Source: Melampsora larici-populina 98AG31
Lineage: Eukaryota; Basidiomycota; Pucciniomycetes; Pucciniales; Melampsoraceae
Reading direction: 5' to 3'
NCBI RefSeq assembly: GCF_000204055.1
Contig: NW_006768822.1
Coordinates: 424,229 to 488,228, forward strand
Length of the DNA: 64,000 nt
This document shows, one piece after another, positions 12,345 through 24,310 of this stretch. The notes beneath the pieces are model-generated. The model made no database searches. It saw nothing but the letters and a program-made list of their open reading frames with translations, and was not told the DNA's origin. A program made the translations under genes and the position numbers. Position 1 is the first letter of the stretch; the number at the start of each line of letters is the position of its first letter.

Positions 12345-12859
12345 GTAGTTGACTGTATCTGCGAGTTTATAAGAGAAAATGGTTTTGTGCAGAATTCTTT
12401 TTTCTTTGAATACTTTGAGAAATGTTCCGCAAGGGTTTTTGAAGTAATTGATCAACTTTAGTTCTCTCCTTTCCGCTGAGCTCCTCATAGGTCCCCATTC
12501 CTTGAAGAGTACCTCAGCGGTGACAGATTCAGCTTTGTTCTTCAGTTACGTACGTAGATTATTTCACGATGATAAACTTTGAGTTTTGAATTATGGAAAG
12601 CTGTGATACCTTACTAGTTATCATCACTGGAAGGGTATTGTTCGAATTCAAAGCAATCATAAAAAGAAGATTGTATAACTGATGATATATACCCATCTCT
12701 TGGTTTATAAACCATCAATCTCGAAAATCGTATGATCATTTGAGATCCCATTTTTTGTTTTTTATAAATTAAATTTCTATCACTCAATCTCTCTCGAAGT
12801 TTCTAATTCATTATTAAAGACATCTTTCAACTTTTGATACATTTCCATCTATCTCGACC
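12345..12859 (+). promoter_or_regulatory. Upstream region of the CobW-type gene
   Basis: AT-rich, no coding pattern. It ends in a pyrimidine-rich stretch just before the ATG at 12860. No specific element could be assigned. Confidence 0.3.
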
Positions 12860-15192
12860 ATGGTGGCTCAAATCAAATCAAAAATCAAAAATGAATCAAA
12901 GGGTGAGAGTAAAATGCCATTTAATAAATTATGAAAGGTTACTACAATGTTGATCAATCCTTTGATTGGTAACAGGTTTGACTCGATTTGCACCTACAAA
13001 TAAACCACCGAGAGAAGGGAAACTTCCAGTGACCCTCTTGAGTGGATTTCTAGGTAAGTGAAAAACAACACCACAACTCAACAAGATTCTTTCCAAGAAT
13101 GAAAAATCAATATTAATAATTTCCTTTTCTTTGATACTCTTTTAAAAAAAAGGCTCAGGGAAAACTACACTTCTAGAACATATTCTAACTTCAAATCATG
13201 GACTAGGCAGATTAGCAGTAATAGTAAATGATCTAAGTACAATCAATATAGATGCATCAATTTTGAAATCTCATCATATCAATCATTCAAAAGAAAGGAT
13301 CATTGAAATGCAAAATGGTTGTATTTGTTGTACACTTAGAGGTGATTTATTAGAAGAGATTGGAAATTTAGCTGAAGATAAAAGTATTCATTGGTTAGTG
13401 ATTGAATCTACTGGGATATCTGAACCCATGCAAGTAGCTGAAACGGTGAGTGAAAAAATTGACTACTTCATCATCGTGAAAAGACAAAGGAAAAATTGAT
13501 TTTTGACATATCCATCATTTGATGATCTTTTGGTTCTTGTTTTAGTTTTCAATAGAGTTTTCAGATATGATGTTACAAGCTTCTGAAGATATGAAACATC
13601 AAATGGAAGTGGATGGTGAAAAGAAAGATCAAAATATCAAAGTCCAGCAAATCTTGGCTAACGGAGGACTTTCGAGTATCGCAATCCTTGATACAACTGT
13701 TACAGTTGTAGATGCTGTAAATGTCTTCAATGACTTTCATACAGCCGATTTCCTTGTGGTATGATTAACTTCAATTGATGAATGGTTTGAGAGCAGAGTT
13801 GTGATAGAATTGACTTTGGGAATGTTTTTCTCATCGTAGGATCGTAATGAAGCTGAAGATGTACCAGAAGAAGATGATAGGAATATATCCGATCTTTTAG
13901 TTGATCAAGTAAGTGACGATTTTTCTGTCTTTCTTTACTTGATCTAAGCTGATCAATGATTTTGTCATCAAGCTTGAATTTGCTCAAGTAGTGGTGATTA
14001 ATAAAACTGACTTGGTCAAAGAAGATGAATGTTTAAAAATCAAAGCATTGATTAAAACTTTAAATCCGACAGCCAAGATTTTACTTTCTAAATATTCTAG
14101 AATCGATCTTCGCGAGATCTTAGACACAGGTACTTTTGATTATACCAAAGCTACTATGAGTATGGGATGGCTTAAAAGTCTTAGTGAAAAGGTATTACCA
14201 GAGACTGAAGAATATGGGATTGGTAGCTTTGTGTATCGTGCTCGTCGACCATTTTCTCCTGTTCGGCTTTGGAAAATGATCAGAGAGGTTAGTTTCTTTC
14301 GAATACTCAGATTTGAATTCAAAAGGATATTTAGATCGCGCATTTTTTATGAAATAGGTCTTTGTGGTTATTCAAGATGAATATGTCGACGACGGTGAAG
14401 ATGAAGAAGAGATAAGTGGGAGTGATGGAGAGGAAGACGAAGAGACTGAAACAGATTCAATTGATGAGAAACAGGTAAATATTTGAATCAAATCTCAAAA
14501 TGTCTTCATTGGAAAGCTGAGTTGACTTTTACGAACCTTGCAACAGCCTCAACTGAATCCAAAGGCTAGATTGAAATCAAAACAAGCTTCATCAACTTTC
14601 GCAACTTTACTAAGATCAAAAGGTTTCATTTGGCTTGCAACTAGACCTCTGATGGTAAGTTTATTTCATCAGTCCATATCTCTACTTCTTTCAAGTCTCT
14701 CGAATATTGACTGTTGGTTTTATAATTGTGTCAAGTTTGGTGAATGGTCTCAAGCCGGAGTAATGTTGACAATTGGCGGAGGAGGTGGATGGTATTGCGA
14801 AATGCCAAAAGAAGACTGGCCAGATGAACCGGAAGTGGTTAAGGCAATTTTATCTGATTTTGAAGAACCTTGGGGTGATCGAAGACAAGAGATTGTGATG
14901 ATTGGAACTGAATTTGATGAAAATCAAAAGAATTTAATCAAAACTGCATTTGATGATTGTTTACTTGATGACATAGAATTCAAAGATTGGCAAAAGATCA
15001 TGAAATCGAAGAAGAAAAATGCAGAGAAAATAAAATTGTTAGAAAGGAGGGTAAGTGAATCACTGCCGTTTCTTTTTTTACCAATAAAAGATTGAAATGT
15101 CCTGATGTTTTCTGTCTTATCATCATTAGTGGGACGATGGTTTTGAAGATTGGACGGATGAAAAACTCACTGAACATGATCATCACCATTGA
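12860..15192 (+). CDS. CobW/COG0523 metallochaperone GTPase
   Basis: Ten exons join in frame (537 aa): 12860-12902, 12976-13053, 13153-13445, 13546-13758, 13840-13908, 13973-14287, 14358-14474, 14547-14654, 14736-15050, 15130-15192. Motifs in order: P-loop SGFLGSGKTT (~36-46), the metal-binding CxCC motif GCICC (~96-100), switch residues ESTGISEP, guanine-specifying NKTD (~242-245), and a CobW C-terminal domain (KGFIWLATRP..., ~GEWSQAGVML). An acidic loop (DDGEDEEEISGSDGEEDEE) and a His-rich tail (EHDHHH) are family-typical. The eukaryotic relatives (CBWD/ZNG1, yeast YNR029C) pass zinc to methionine aminopeptidase; the same role is inferred here. The second intron splits the P-loop codon for glycine. 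Confidence 0.88.
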
Positions 15193-16480
15193 AAAAATTC
15201 AGGTTGAACAATCCTATAGCTGATTTAGTTCGAAAAATGTCCATCCTCTTGTTTTTTCTTCTTGTTGCTTGGACTCATGGAAATAAAAATCAAAATTAGT
15301 TTGAATTCGAGAAAAATGTACATATCAAAATCCAAATGAATGAGATGCAACTCGCATATTGCATTGACAAACATTTGATCACCTTGAAATCAAGACTCAA
15401 AGTATTTACATGAATTCTACATTTCCATTCTGAGGGATTTTAAAACGACCAACCAACTGGCAGTCGAATTACCTGCGGTACATACATTTAACATCTGACA
15501 CACCCTAGCTTCTTGGAAGCTTCCATATTCCTATTGCCTTTACGGTCAAAGTTGGATTTGACTTCCTGAAAGGTCTTCTTGCCAGAAAAAAACTCAACAT
15601 TATTGTTATAAACTAATTTATGAAATCTAAAAAGATTGGTGCATGTCAGCTTAAGAAAAATAAGATCAACAATAACAACAGTTAGTATTTCAATTATGGT
15701 ATAAGCTCCTGATTTGAGTCTTAAATGGCCTTTGTTGGCTTTACAATTTTATCAAGTCAATCTGAGAATACATCATCTGCAATAAACTGAAGTTTTTTTC
15801 TCTTTCCCTTTGAAGATTGGAGTGTGCATACATCCCTTTTGTGAACTTTGAAAGGCTTTTTTGAAGGATAACCCTGTGTCAATTTTTATCTGTTAGGAAA
15901 ATTTTGATTGATTTGAATTCAATTTCCTTCAAAGATGACTTCAATAACACTCCTTCAAATTTTTAACCCTTATATTGACAATCAAATAAATTCAAACTTG
16001 GAAACCAAGAAGTTTGAATCCATTGGTAGATTATGTATTGTTTATTTCTCCTACAAAGCTTCTTTTTATCCATAGTCACAACTTTTCTGTCACATGATAT
16101 TGTTCCAGGCAATATCTTGGTGGTTTGAGACCATGTGATAAAACACTTACCTTTCATCATATATAGTTCTTTGCTTGCATTGTTATTTTTGATTTACTCT
16201 GTCTTTTTCATGGAAATATTTGTGTGGGAATAGTTATCCTTCTTTGCGTTCTTTAGATAGAGAATATGATCTTCAAAAACATCAAGGAATTATCTTTTTA
16301 GAGAGTTCAGATTTATATCTGTAGGGTTCTGAACTTCAATCACAAGCTATATGTAGCTCCTTAGAATATGTGTCCTGGTACAAGGACAAGGTAAAATTAC
16401 CCCATCATCAAGGCCAATTCTTTCCTTTGTTGGACAAAAGATGTTAAGCATGTTCATCTTGCTTTGAATCTCTGGATAAA
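15193..16480. other. Intergenic AT-rich stretch, nothing recognised
   Basis: Only short shadow reading frames are present. No inverted-repeat ends, tRNA or conserved motif was found. Confidence 0.45.
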
Positions 16481-17100
16481 TCAGGATGGATAGATATGTG
16501 ACTGACCTGCAGATGTGGACTTCACTGCAAATGCCATGACAGACAGGGTTTTGGGTTTACAAAGCTCTTGCCTGTATGTATCAATATAGCAAAAGGGTAT
16601 ATTTAGTTCTAAATCTGCCACTGTGTTACATGCAGGTAAGCTTGCCACTCTCTGCTTGGGCAAGCCTCTTGGATCACATGAATCTCCTGGTACTCTCCTT
16701 ATGTGATAGACTAATTATTGCTCTGAGAACACGGCCAAGAAACCTGAATTGTGCTATGTGACAAACTCTGTACACAAATCCCAGTTAGGGTTGATAAAGG
16801 TTGAAAGGAATGTGAATGTGGGATCTATCACACCTGCACAGAGTTATGGGCCAAGCCTTCATGCTCCTAGTTCAGGCCTGCTTTTGTGGACAAAGATTGA
16901 ATGACTTGGAGTGTGAAATTGGGAACTGGTTGGATTTACCTCAATTGTGGGGTTTCATTGAAGGTAGGATTGGGCTCCAACCCAGAGTCAGGCAATTGTG
17001 GGATACATCTCTACTGTATCTGGAATCACAGCCGCAATCAGTCTGCATGGCGAAGGTAGACACTGGCCTCACAGGGCTCCACAAACATTCCAGCCACACC
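16480..17100. repeat. Dispersed repeat, CpG-decayed copy
   Basis: The segment around 16630-16700 (CTCTCTGCTTGGGCAAGCCT) matches 28035-28095 (CTCTCTGCTTTGGTGAGCCT). Many CG positions of the second copy are TG or CA here. The remaining sequence up to 17100 has no intact frame. It is a degenerate repeat of unknown class. Confidence 0.45.
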
Positions 17101-17379
17101 TAATTACTGACCCTTGATGTTGTGGTTATGTCCGCTTTGTAAAGGGGAAGGACAAATACCTGTTTTTGTGGAAAAGTTTCAATAAATCAGAGGGTTTGTG
17201 GGAACCAAAACAACCATCCAGAATGCTCAAGAAATTATCAACAGGTTCAAGTTAAGGTTTCAACAGCCCCAGAAGATAATAGAAGGTAACAAAGGATGTG
17301 GGGGTACCAAGAGTGGCCATCGTATTTTGCACCAGGTCTTTTAATGCCAAGCCCTGGAGCAAGACAGCCAATCAAGGGA

Positions 17380-17640
17380 GTTTGATTGTAGAGGGGGAAT
17401 GTTGTTACAATGTATGTCACATGACCTGGGTATGTCACAGACCTGTGACAGGTGTGATACTAGAGCCACCCTTGTACCAAACCTCACTGTGTAGCTGCTC
17501 TTGAGTCTCTTCTCTATGCTACCATAACTATATCACCTGAAGCCAGAATTGGTCTCTCTCTCTATCCCTCACGCTGTGACCCCAGCCCAGTCATAAAAAT
17601 TGGCTATATACCTGTCCACACTGGTTGTTTCCGTTTGAAA
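17380..17640 (+). repeat. Possible LTR remnant with purine-rich tract
   Basis: A purine-rich AGAGGGGGAA at ~17391 is immediately followed by TGTTGTTACAATGTATGTC. This is how a polypurine tract joins the start of a 3' LTR. The downstream 240 bp contain a promoter-like TATA stretch and repeated TCTCTC. No partner LTR or coding region is intact, so a decayed retroelement end is likely but unproven. Confidence 0.25.
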
Positions 17641-18405
17641 GACGTAACTTATAAGAACCTAGTATACAAAGGGCCATCCAAACTGCCCTTTTCTCAGGTG
17701 AGATATGGTCAAACAGGACAAATAGAACTGCCTGTAGCACAGCTCAAAATTCCTTCTCAAGAAGATTTTGATAGAAATTGATGAAAGTGTGGGGTTGTAT
17801 TGCGGGTATGTTCAAACACTTTTTGTTGGATGCCCCCCACCTGCCAGACAAATCATCATATATTTTTGTCCCTGCTTGCCAGTGTTGATCTCCCTCATGG
17901 TGTTGTGAAAAAGATACTTAGTTCTGTCCCATCACTAAACATGAACAATCTTGACAGGTGTATCAATATGTCTGTCAAACCCTCAAAGAGATGGCAAGGT
18001 TAATATCAATTGCACTGGTCAATGAGAATCAGTCATGGTGACCCTGACCTTTTAGCCACAACATTGGAGAATGGTCTAATGAAGGAATGTCAATTTGAAT
18101 CGGGTACCATGAACCTGCCAAAACCATGACAATTGTCCATGAAATGCACAGCAATGACAAATTCCATTCCTAAAGTAGCAGAATCAATATTTGAGACTCA
18201 AGTAGTACAACACTACAAAAAGCTTAGATCAAGTCCACAAATAGAGAGTTCACAAGGTGACTAATAGAACAAGAATGCTATCCATAATAATCAAGACTTG
18301 AAAAAAAAGTCCAAATCAAAAAGCTTGGTAAGGGATGAGAAAAAAAAGAATGAAAAGTGAAACACAAAATCAAAGATAAATGATAAAACATTTCAAGAAG
18401 AAAAT
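17641..18405. other. Intergenic stretch, nothing recognised
   Basis: No coding pattern, element boundary or RNA gene was recognised between the LTR-like remnant and the stop codon of the glycosyltransferase-like gene. Confidence 0.4.
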
Positions 18406-20007
18406 TTAACCATCCAATGGTAATGGAGAAGGAAGAAAATCAAATTCATAAGGAAGAATTAAACCTCTTTGACCACCTTTCACCAACCAAATCATTTTCC
18501 AAACATCAGTCACATATTGATCCATACCAAATGAATTCAAAATCCAATCTTGAGTACTTTTAGCTTTCTTGATTCGTTCTTCATCATGGTCTAACCACCA
18601 ATTCAATGTTTTCACTATTGTTTCATCTGTATCATTATTTGACATGGGTACAATTCCTTCCCTGAACCAACTTTGCCTATCAAGTGGTATGTTTCCTGCA
18701 ATCAAACATCCTGCTGCTGCTGCTTCTACATATTTCTGTACAGAGTATCCCCATCGGCTATCGGTTACTAAACAAATCTTAGCGTGTCCAAAATCGGTTC
18801 CAAAGTCCACTAGTTGTTGCTCTTGATTCGCTGCATTCACGCGTGGATTTCTATCCTTTGGGTCCTTGATGTCCTCGTACCCTGGATGTCCACGAATCCA
18901 ACCTGGGAGCGTCTTATTACGGATCAAGTTTGCCAATCTAGCTCGGAATGGATAAAAAGCACCGAGATCACCAGCGATGATGATAGGTTCTGGTCGTGGG
19001 CCTGCTGCTGGATGATAGAAGATGGCCGCATCGATAAAGTGCGGTTGATGGACCAAGAGAGACTGAGTGGCAAATTTGATTCGATAGTCCAATAGTTCGT
19101 ATGCGTAAGGTGCTAGGACGAGAGAGACATTGGCCACTGAGATATAGTAAAAAAACGAAAGCCATGTTTCAAGACGCGAAGTTAGTTTTGGGACCATGTT
19201 TCAGGTGATCGACAATTGCAACTGACGCGTATAAAACTCCTCTTTACGCATATCTCTCATCTCATGAGGCCGGTCAATGATCACAACACCTTTTCCCTTT
19301 GAGCTAAGTTCTTTGATCTCATCAAACCAGGGTTTAGGATCGATGTGACGAAATTTGACTTGATCATTATTGAAATAGACCAGCACGGCATCGAAAAAAT
19401 CGGCGGCACCGTATTTGGTTTTGATATTCTGTGATATGGTTGTAGAATTAGACCAACCCTCAAAATCGGGACCCCATAGTACTGCAGAAGAGATAATATC
19501 ATCTCGAGCCAAGAAGGCATCTATTGATCAAGGTTTGAAACAAGATACTTCAAGTCAGTCAGAGTTCAAATAAACAATCTGAGAAGAAGAAAGAAAGAGA
19601 CCATGTGAATGTAAAAACCATCGATCCATAAGCACTTCCGAAGTATCCTTATCGATCAAATGAAGTATTTTAATTTTTTTAGGTTGATCACCAAACGTGT
19701 TTTTAAAACCAGTAGCCCAACTCTTAGCTAAATCTTGAACTTTCTCCCATTTTGGTAAACAACCTTCACGACATTGAGTGATCCCGAGTTGTTCAGGAGC
19801 ATGACCCGAAGCTATGATAAGTCCAAAGATGATCACCAAACATGAAGCAGGAATGAAAAGCCTTAGGATGAAACATGTGATTTGACTTTTTGATGATCGA
19901 GGATGAGGATGATGGGTGTTTGATCGAGCATAAGGACCATGAGGAGTAGTTGGAGTAGAAGCTGAGGAATCAGTGATTGGGACTGGTAAATAATGGGTTG
20001 AAGTCAT
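18406..20007 (-). CDS. Type II membrane glycosyltransferase-like protein
   Basis: Minus-strand exons 20007-19602, 19520-19227 and 19136-18406 join in frame (476 aa). The N-terminus has a short Ser/Thr/Pro-rich tail and one membrane anchor (ITCFILRLFIPASCLVIIFGL, ~40-65), the layout of Golgi type II enzymes. The lumenal part holds DRWFLHSHDAFLARDD, SAVLWGPDFEGW, VVIIDRPHE, then a C-terminal block AKICLVTDSRWGYSVQKY...EAAAAGCLIAG that resembles the nucleotide-sugar end of GT-B/CgeB-like glycosyltransferases. The sugar and acceptor are unknown. An in-frame TGA at 19203-19201 falls inside the second intron (19226-19137, GTCAGT...CTCAG), so it is not a broken gene. A dead copy of exon 1 sits at 22390-22810. 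Confidence 0.65.
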
Positions 20008-20404
20008 TTCAAATCGAAGAAGTCAAGTTGACTGTTGACCAAGGATGAACAAAACAAAACAAAAAACCTGATGGATGAACACACAAGGACTTGTATTACA
20101 CAATCACATCAGATTGAAAATTACAACATTGCAAATTTACATACAAAGTCAAGATTAAAATCCTGTACGACAGTTTCTTCAAAAGATTTCTTCCAGCATT
20201 TTCATTTTCTGCTCTCTTCAACCCTTAACTTGCATTCAAGCAATAGTTCAGTAAGTTGCCCACAGATGATATCTTGGATTCAGGGAATACATAGAATGAA
20301 CCAGAAATTAAGTTGAATCCGATTGCTGAAGTGATCCAGTACATCGTAACCGGGAGTATCTGGATTCTGGAGCGTGCCTTCCCGGAATTGCATGGCTGCT
20401 ACGT

Positions 20405-20700
20405 CAAGAGAAATGGAGCAGTTTTGGGTGGAGCTGAGTCAGAAGGCAATGTGATTGATGAAAATGCAAGCCTGGCTCAGGCATCTGGACCATCAAAAAG
20501 GTTCATGAAACAATCATGTAAGGAAACCCGAGGATAATCGATATGTATATATTGGATCGAGTGGTACACCAGAGAGCTTTCAGACTCGCGCTTTGGCCAA
20601 TCTTCACAAGATCTCATTCGTAGATGCTGGGAGCTGAGGGTGGAGTCGAGGATATCCGGCTGAATGGGTCAGACAGGCTTCTTGAGAAACAAATCTAGAC
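20405..20700 (+). repeat. Segment repeated in inverted orientation at 28202
   Basis: Matches the reverse complement of 28202-28490, from AGAAATGGAGCAGTTTTG to GCTTCTTGAGAAACAAATCT. Both copies lie upstream of a member of the secreted-protein pair, but this one runs in the gene direction and the other against it. Confidence 0.75.
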
Positions 20701-20733
20701 TGTGGAGACGAGTTTCCTTGAATACTTCATACG

Positions 20734-20740
20734 TATAAAA
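20734..20740 (+). promoter_or_regulatory. TATA box of first secreted-protein gene
   Basis: TATAAAA within ACGTATAAAATC, about 120 bp before the ATG at 20861. The same box and spacing occur before the paralogue (28720-28726), with conserved sequence through to both start codons. Confidence 0.55.
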
Positions 20741-20860
20741 TCTGGCAGTTCTCCGTCTTTCTTCCTTCATCTGATCATATCAAGGATTCCAGGCTCCAGC
20801 TCAACAAAGACTTCCAATTTCATAAGTCAAATCAATCCGTCTTGCAATTAAACCTGTATC

Positions 20861-21546
20861 ATGAAGACCTCTACAATCTTTTTATCTACGCTCGTTATCT
20901 TTGTCGGCCTCTTGTCAAATGCGCTGGCGGTGAAGTGGTCATCGAGTGAGAGCGCTTATTTTGACTATGCTACCTTTCATTTCCTTACCCATGTTTTGGT
21001 TATCAGATTTCGCCCAAGAAGACATTGTCACATTGACTCCTCTCCTGAAGAACATGCAAACTTATCTATCAGCTCAGAATTATGGTGCTGCCTACGATAT
21101 ACTTGGAAACAAAGGCACCAAAAAGCTCGTCGCATTTGGTGACACGACAGTAATCTACACTAAGCAAGGTAAGCGATAAATATCAAAGTCTTACATCTTT
21201 ATTATACAAAGCCAATTGAGTTGGTTCTATCAGACTTCATAAATGCCTTTGCAAGCTACCAACAATTTGGTAAACTGAAATTCAACTTTGACTCAGGTAA
21301 TTGCTCACACACTTCCACGTGATTTATTTTCTCCTACATTTCCTTTGAAGCTAACACATCTGGTGAAATAATATAGCCAAACTTGTCAGCGCTCGTTCCG
21401 CTTCCTCCTATCAAATGACTGTGAACGGAGCCATCACCGTTTCCTTTCCAGTTTCAATCAAACTCAATGCCAACATCATCTTCGCTGGTGCGGATCCTGT
21501 AGCTGGCGAGGTTAAGTCCGCGATCTTCACCATCAATTTTGGATGA
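20861..21546 (+). CDS. Small secreted protein, copy 1 (candidate effector)
   Basis: Four exons, 20861-20945, 21007-21168, 21234-21296 and 21377-21546, give 159 aa. A clear signal peptide (MKTSTIFLSTLVIFVGLLSNALA) is followed by VKWSSN, then LLKNMQTYLSAQNYGAAYDILG, and ends with SYQMTVNGAITVSFPVSIKLN and INFG. The mature part has no cysteine-rich pattern and no recognised domain. The first intron sits right after the signal peptide region. A near-identical paralogue with the same exon lengths lies at 28839-29530. A secreted location is well supported; an effector role in a host plant is inference from size, secretion and duplication. Confidence 0.85.
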
Positions 21547-22340
21547 TAATTGTTCTGCCTTTATGTACTGTGTTGTAACTTTGGCTCTATTTGTCTTTGT
21601 TGATTCTTTCTTATCTTACGGACCTTTTGCATCATTTTTGTGATTTTTCATCAAATCTTTCACAATTATTTATTCCTCAACATGAACAATCCTGATTTAT
21701 TGTCATATTCATATTTTGTTTACAGTAACGACTCATAACCTCATTTCTCAATATTTGAAATTCTCATTTATTGCCCTGACCATGATTTTTTTTAAGGAAG
21801 GACTCATAAACATATTTACGAGGAAGAGCTTGATACCACTTTAGCAACAATTGGCAAATCGGAATTTTACAACCTTTGATTTTGAGAGATAAACATTATG
21901 GGAGGTTGTAATCTACCTGCCCCAGAATTATCAGGTGAAGATACTGAACCCATTAACTTAACTAGTGACAGAGTTTGTTGTTCAATTATGACTATCTTGC
22001 AAAGGATGAGCCCAACAAGGTTTGGAATTAGATTTCAAATCTATCACAAGTTCCAGTCATGTTCTACTTCCAAATCCATTGATCACCCTGCTTTGGTTCA
22101 GGAAAATAACCTTGTTCATCTTTGTCAATCCCCATAAAAAACCCATGTGTATATATGTAGATTGCATCTTTGAACCCAAATATGAGAATGTATAATGTAT
22201 AAGATTACTGAGTATAGATAGTACATATGAGTTTAACACAAAATTGATAAATTACATGAACCTTGGCCCACAAAAAGAGATTGCACACTAATTTACAAAA
22301 ACAACAAAAACATAAACATGAATAATAATCAAACAAACCA
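21547..22340. repeat. Downstream segment shared with 29531-30110
   Basis: Sequence after copy 1 aligns with sequence after copy 2, including TCTTTGTCAATCCC, TAGATTGC.TCTTTGAAC and AATAATCAAACAAACCAAAT. The duplication therefore took in the gene and several hundred bases of flank. No gene was recognised in it. Confidence 0.65.
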
Positions 22341-22389
22341 AATGAGACTAGAATACAAACTAATTGATCTAAGAAGAAAGAAAGAAAGA

Positions 22390-22810
22390 AAGAGACCATG
22401 TGAATGTGAAAACCATTGATCTATAAGAACTTTCAAAGTATCCTTATCAATCAAATGAATTATTTATTTTTTAAAGTTGTTACCAACAGTTTTTTCAAAA
22501 CCAATAGCCCAACCAAAAGCTACATCATGAAATTTTCCCATTTTGGTAAACAACCTTCACAACATTGAGTGATACCAAGTCCTTCAGGAGCATGACCAAA
22601 AACTATGATAAGTCCAAAAATGATCTCCAAGCATGAAGCTGGAATGAAAAGTCATACAACAAAATATGGGATTTGATTTTTGATGATCAAGGATGAGGAT
22701 GATGGGGATGTGATTGGAAATAAGGCCCACAAAGAGAAGTTGGAGCAGAAGCTGGGGGATCAATGATTGGGATTGGTAAATAATGGGTTGTTGTCATTTC
22801 AAGATGAAAA
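22390..22810 (-). pseudogene. Dead copy of glycosyltransferase exon 1, no CpG
   Basis: Aligns along its length with 19590-20010 (first exon of the glycosyltransferase-like gene, minus strand), including CCCATTTTGGTAAACAACCTTCAC and GGTAAATAATGGGTT. The frame is broken by substitutions and indels. Reading the segment base by base, I find no CG dinucleotide, whereas the functional exon has about ten; each has become TG, CA or otherwise changed. The rest of the gene is absent. It is a fragment left by a segmental duplication and eroded by cytosine deamination. Confidence 0.75.
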
Positions 22811-23136
22811 AGCCGGGTATCCTAATCACAGATCAACAGAACAAAAGACAAGCACTTGATGAATAAAATGATGGATTACCCTAAGGTTGAAACAGTGGTC
22901 TAAAGTCCATTGTGACATGTATGGAAGCTTCTGAGGGGTGTTGCGGACCCAAGTATACTCAGGCCCCTCGCTCCCCCAGTTTCTCATATTTCTGATCTCT
23001 CATTATGTTCAGAGAAAGTTTATTTTGTGTGCACTACCCTCCATTCATTCCACTATAACTCCTTCTTCCTCAATCCTTTGAGAACCACAGTGAAAAAGAG
23101 AAATTAATAGAAAATAAGAATCATCTTCAACAAAAG
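22811..23136. other. Intergenic stretch, nothing recognised
   Basis: No gene, repeat boundary or RNA structure was identified between the exon-1 pseudogene and the LTR relic. Confidence 0.4.
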
Positions 23137-23204
23137 TGTCAGCCCTGAGTACATATACATGTACCCAAAATTAACTTGTAATATCAAATATATCATATAA
23201 GATA

Positions 23205-23574
23205 GGGATGCAACTGGGCCCCGGCCCTGCCCGGCCAACTCTGCCTGATGGCTTCTGAAGAGCTCACAGTCCGCACTCAAGGGCCACAAAACCTGACGTG
23301 ATGAGAGTCACAAACACCCCAAAGAAGATTTGGCTGGGTCGGGTGCCCAACCCTTTCTCCTCACTTGTTCAAATCAATCTACTTTCTCTAAGTTTGTCCT
23401 TACTTTTGTTAAACACTTCTATGGATTTGAAATGCAGAATTATCCCCTCTCTGGGTTTATTTTGCTCCTAAATTTGAGCCTGGCCCTGAGTAATTTCCAA
23501 AGGCCTTTGGGTCTACCCAAGGCTGGGAAATGCCCTGCGGGCGGCCCTGAACTTTCAGGGTTGGGTTGCAGACC
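23205..23574. mobile_element. GC-rich TA-flanked MITE in the relic LTR
   Basis: Ends read GGGATGCAACTGGGCCC and, reverse-complemented, GGTCTGCAACCCAACCC, with TA on both sides. The interior is rich in GGCCC/GGGCC, unlike its AT-rich surroundings. It has no coding content. It resembles the element at 23691 in composition and TA target. Confidence 0.5.
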
Positions 23575-23690
23575 TATTATAAGAAGCCTCAATACACATA
23601 TATACAGTTAATAAACAGTATGTAACATGAAATATAACCTATAATAACACTCATTACATTTACATGTACACTCATAATCACATGTAATTA

Positions 23691-23970
23691 GGGCTATGAC
23701 CCGGCCCTGGCCCCAGCCGCCTGAGCCTGCCCAACAATTCCTTGAAGGCAAGCGGTACACGCCCTGGGTCAGCTGAGCTTGGACTACAGAATGCCAGAAG
23801 CCCCGCCATGGGCCCAGGCCCTCAGGGCGCCAGCCCTGATGTTTTTGGTCCCATCTCCCCAATACAGGCCCACAACAAGCCGCGGTCTGCTTGAAGATGC
23901 AGCCAGGCCTTTTCAGGGCCGTGCAGTGCCCTGGGGCCGGCCATGTTGTGCCAGGGCCGGGTCATAGCCC
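23691..23970. mobile_element. 280-bp GC-rich MITE with 21-bp perfect TIR
   Basis: Termini GGGCTATGACCCGGCCCTGG are perfect inverted repeats (21 bp), flanked by TA at 23689-23690 and 23971-23972. The interior is dominated by GGCCC/GGGCC motifs able to form many hairpins. It is non-coding and inserted in the relic LTR. Confidence 0.75.
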
Positions 23971-24310
23971 TACATGTAATATGTGATCAAACACCAATTT
24001 CTTCTTATAACTCCGTGTCAAGCGTTAAAATGCTTATACTACATATCATACTTAAAATGTATATGTAATTAAGCATATGTAATAATGATAAAAATGAGAC
24101 CCTGAACCTTGTGGTGATATGACCAAATATCACGACAGTTAGGTTTAAAGAAAAGAGTATAGAAACCTCTCTTCTCTCAGCTTTCAAGAAGTCCCCCCAA
24201 GCAATTATTACATTACACCTTCAAAGATCCACTTTAAAGTTATACCAAGTATATAGTTAATAGTCTTATCAATATAAGACTGTCTGTCTAGCACACAATA
24301 CATGACAAGT

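Larger units (their letters stand above)
23137..24310 (-). repeat. Diverged relic LTR related to element A
   Basis: Starts with TGTCAGCCCTGAGTACATA, like the reverse complement of the element A LTR end. It resumes after two insertions with AACTCCGTGTCAAGCGTTAAAA, ATCACGACAGTTAGGTTT and a shared TCAATATAAGACT. It is truncated near 24310, with no partner LTR or coding region, and has diverged far more than the two element A LTRs have from each other. It is an old solo or partial LTR of the same family. Confidence 0.6.

Noticed and set aside
16816..17103. 95-aa plus-strand frame
   Set aside because: Lies in a CpG-decayed repeat; no family features and no supported start or splice sites.
19201..19203. 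In-frame TGA in the glycosyltransferase-like gene
   Set aside because: It lies within a well-formed intron (19226-19137, GTCAGT donor, CTAAC branch, CTCAG acceptor) whose removal keeps the frame.
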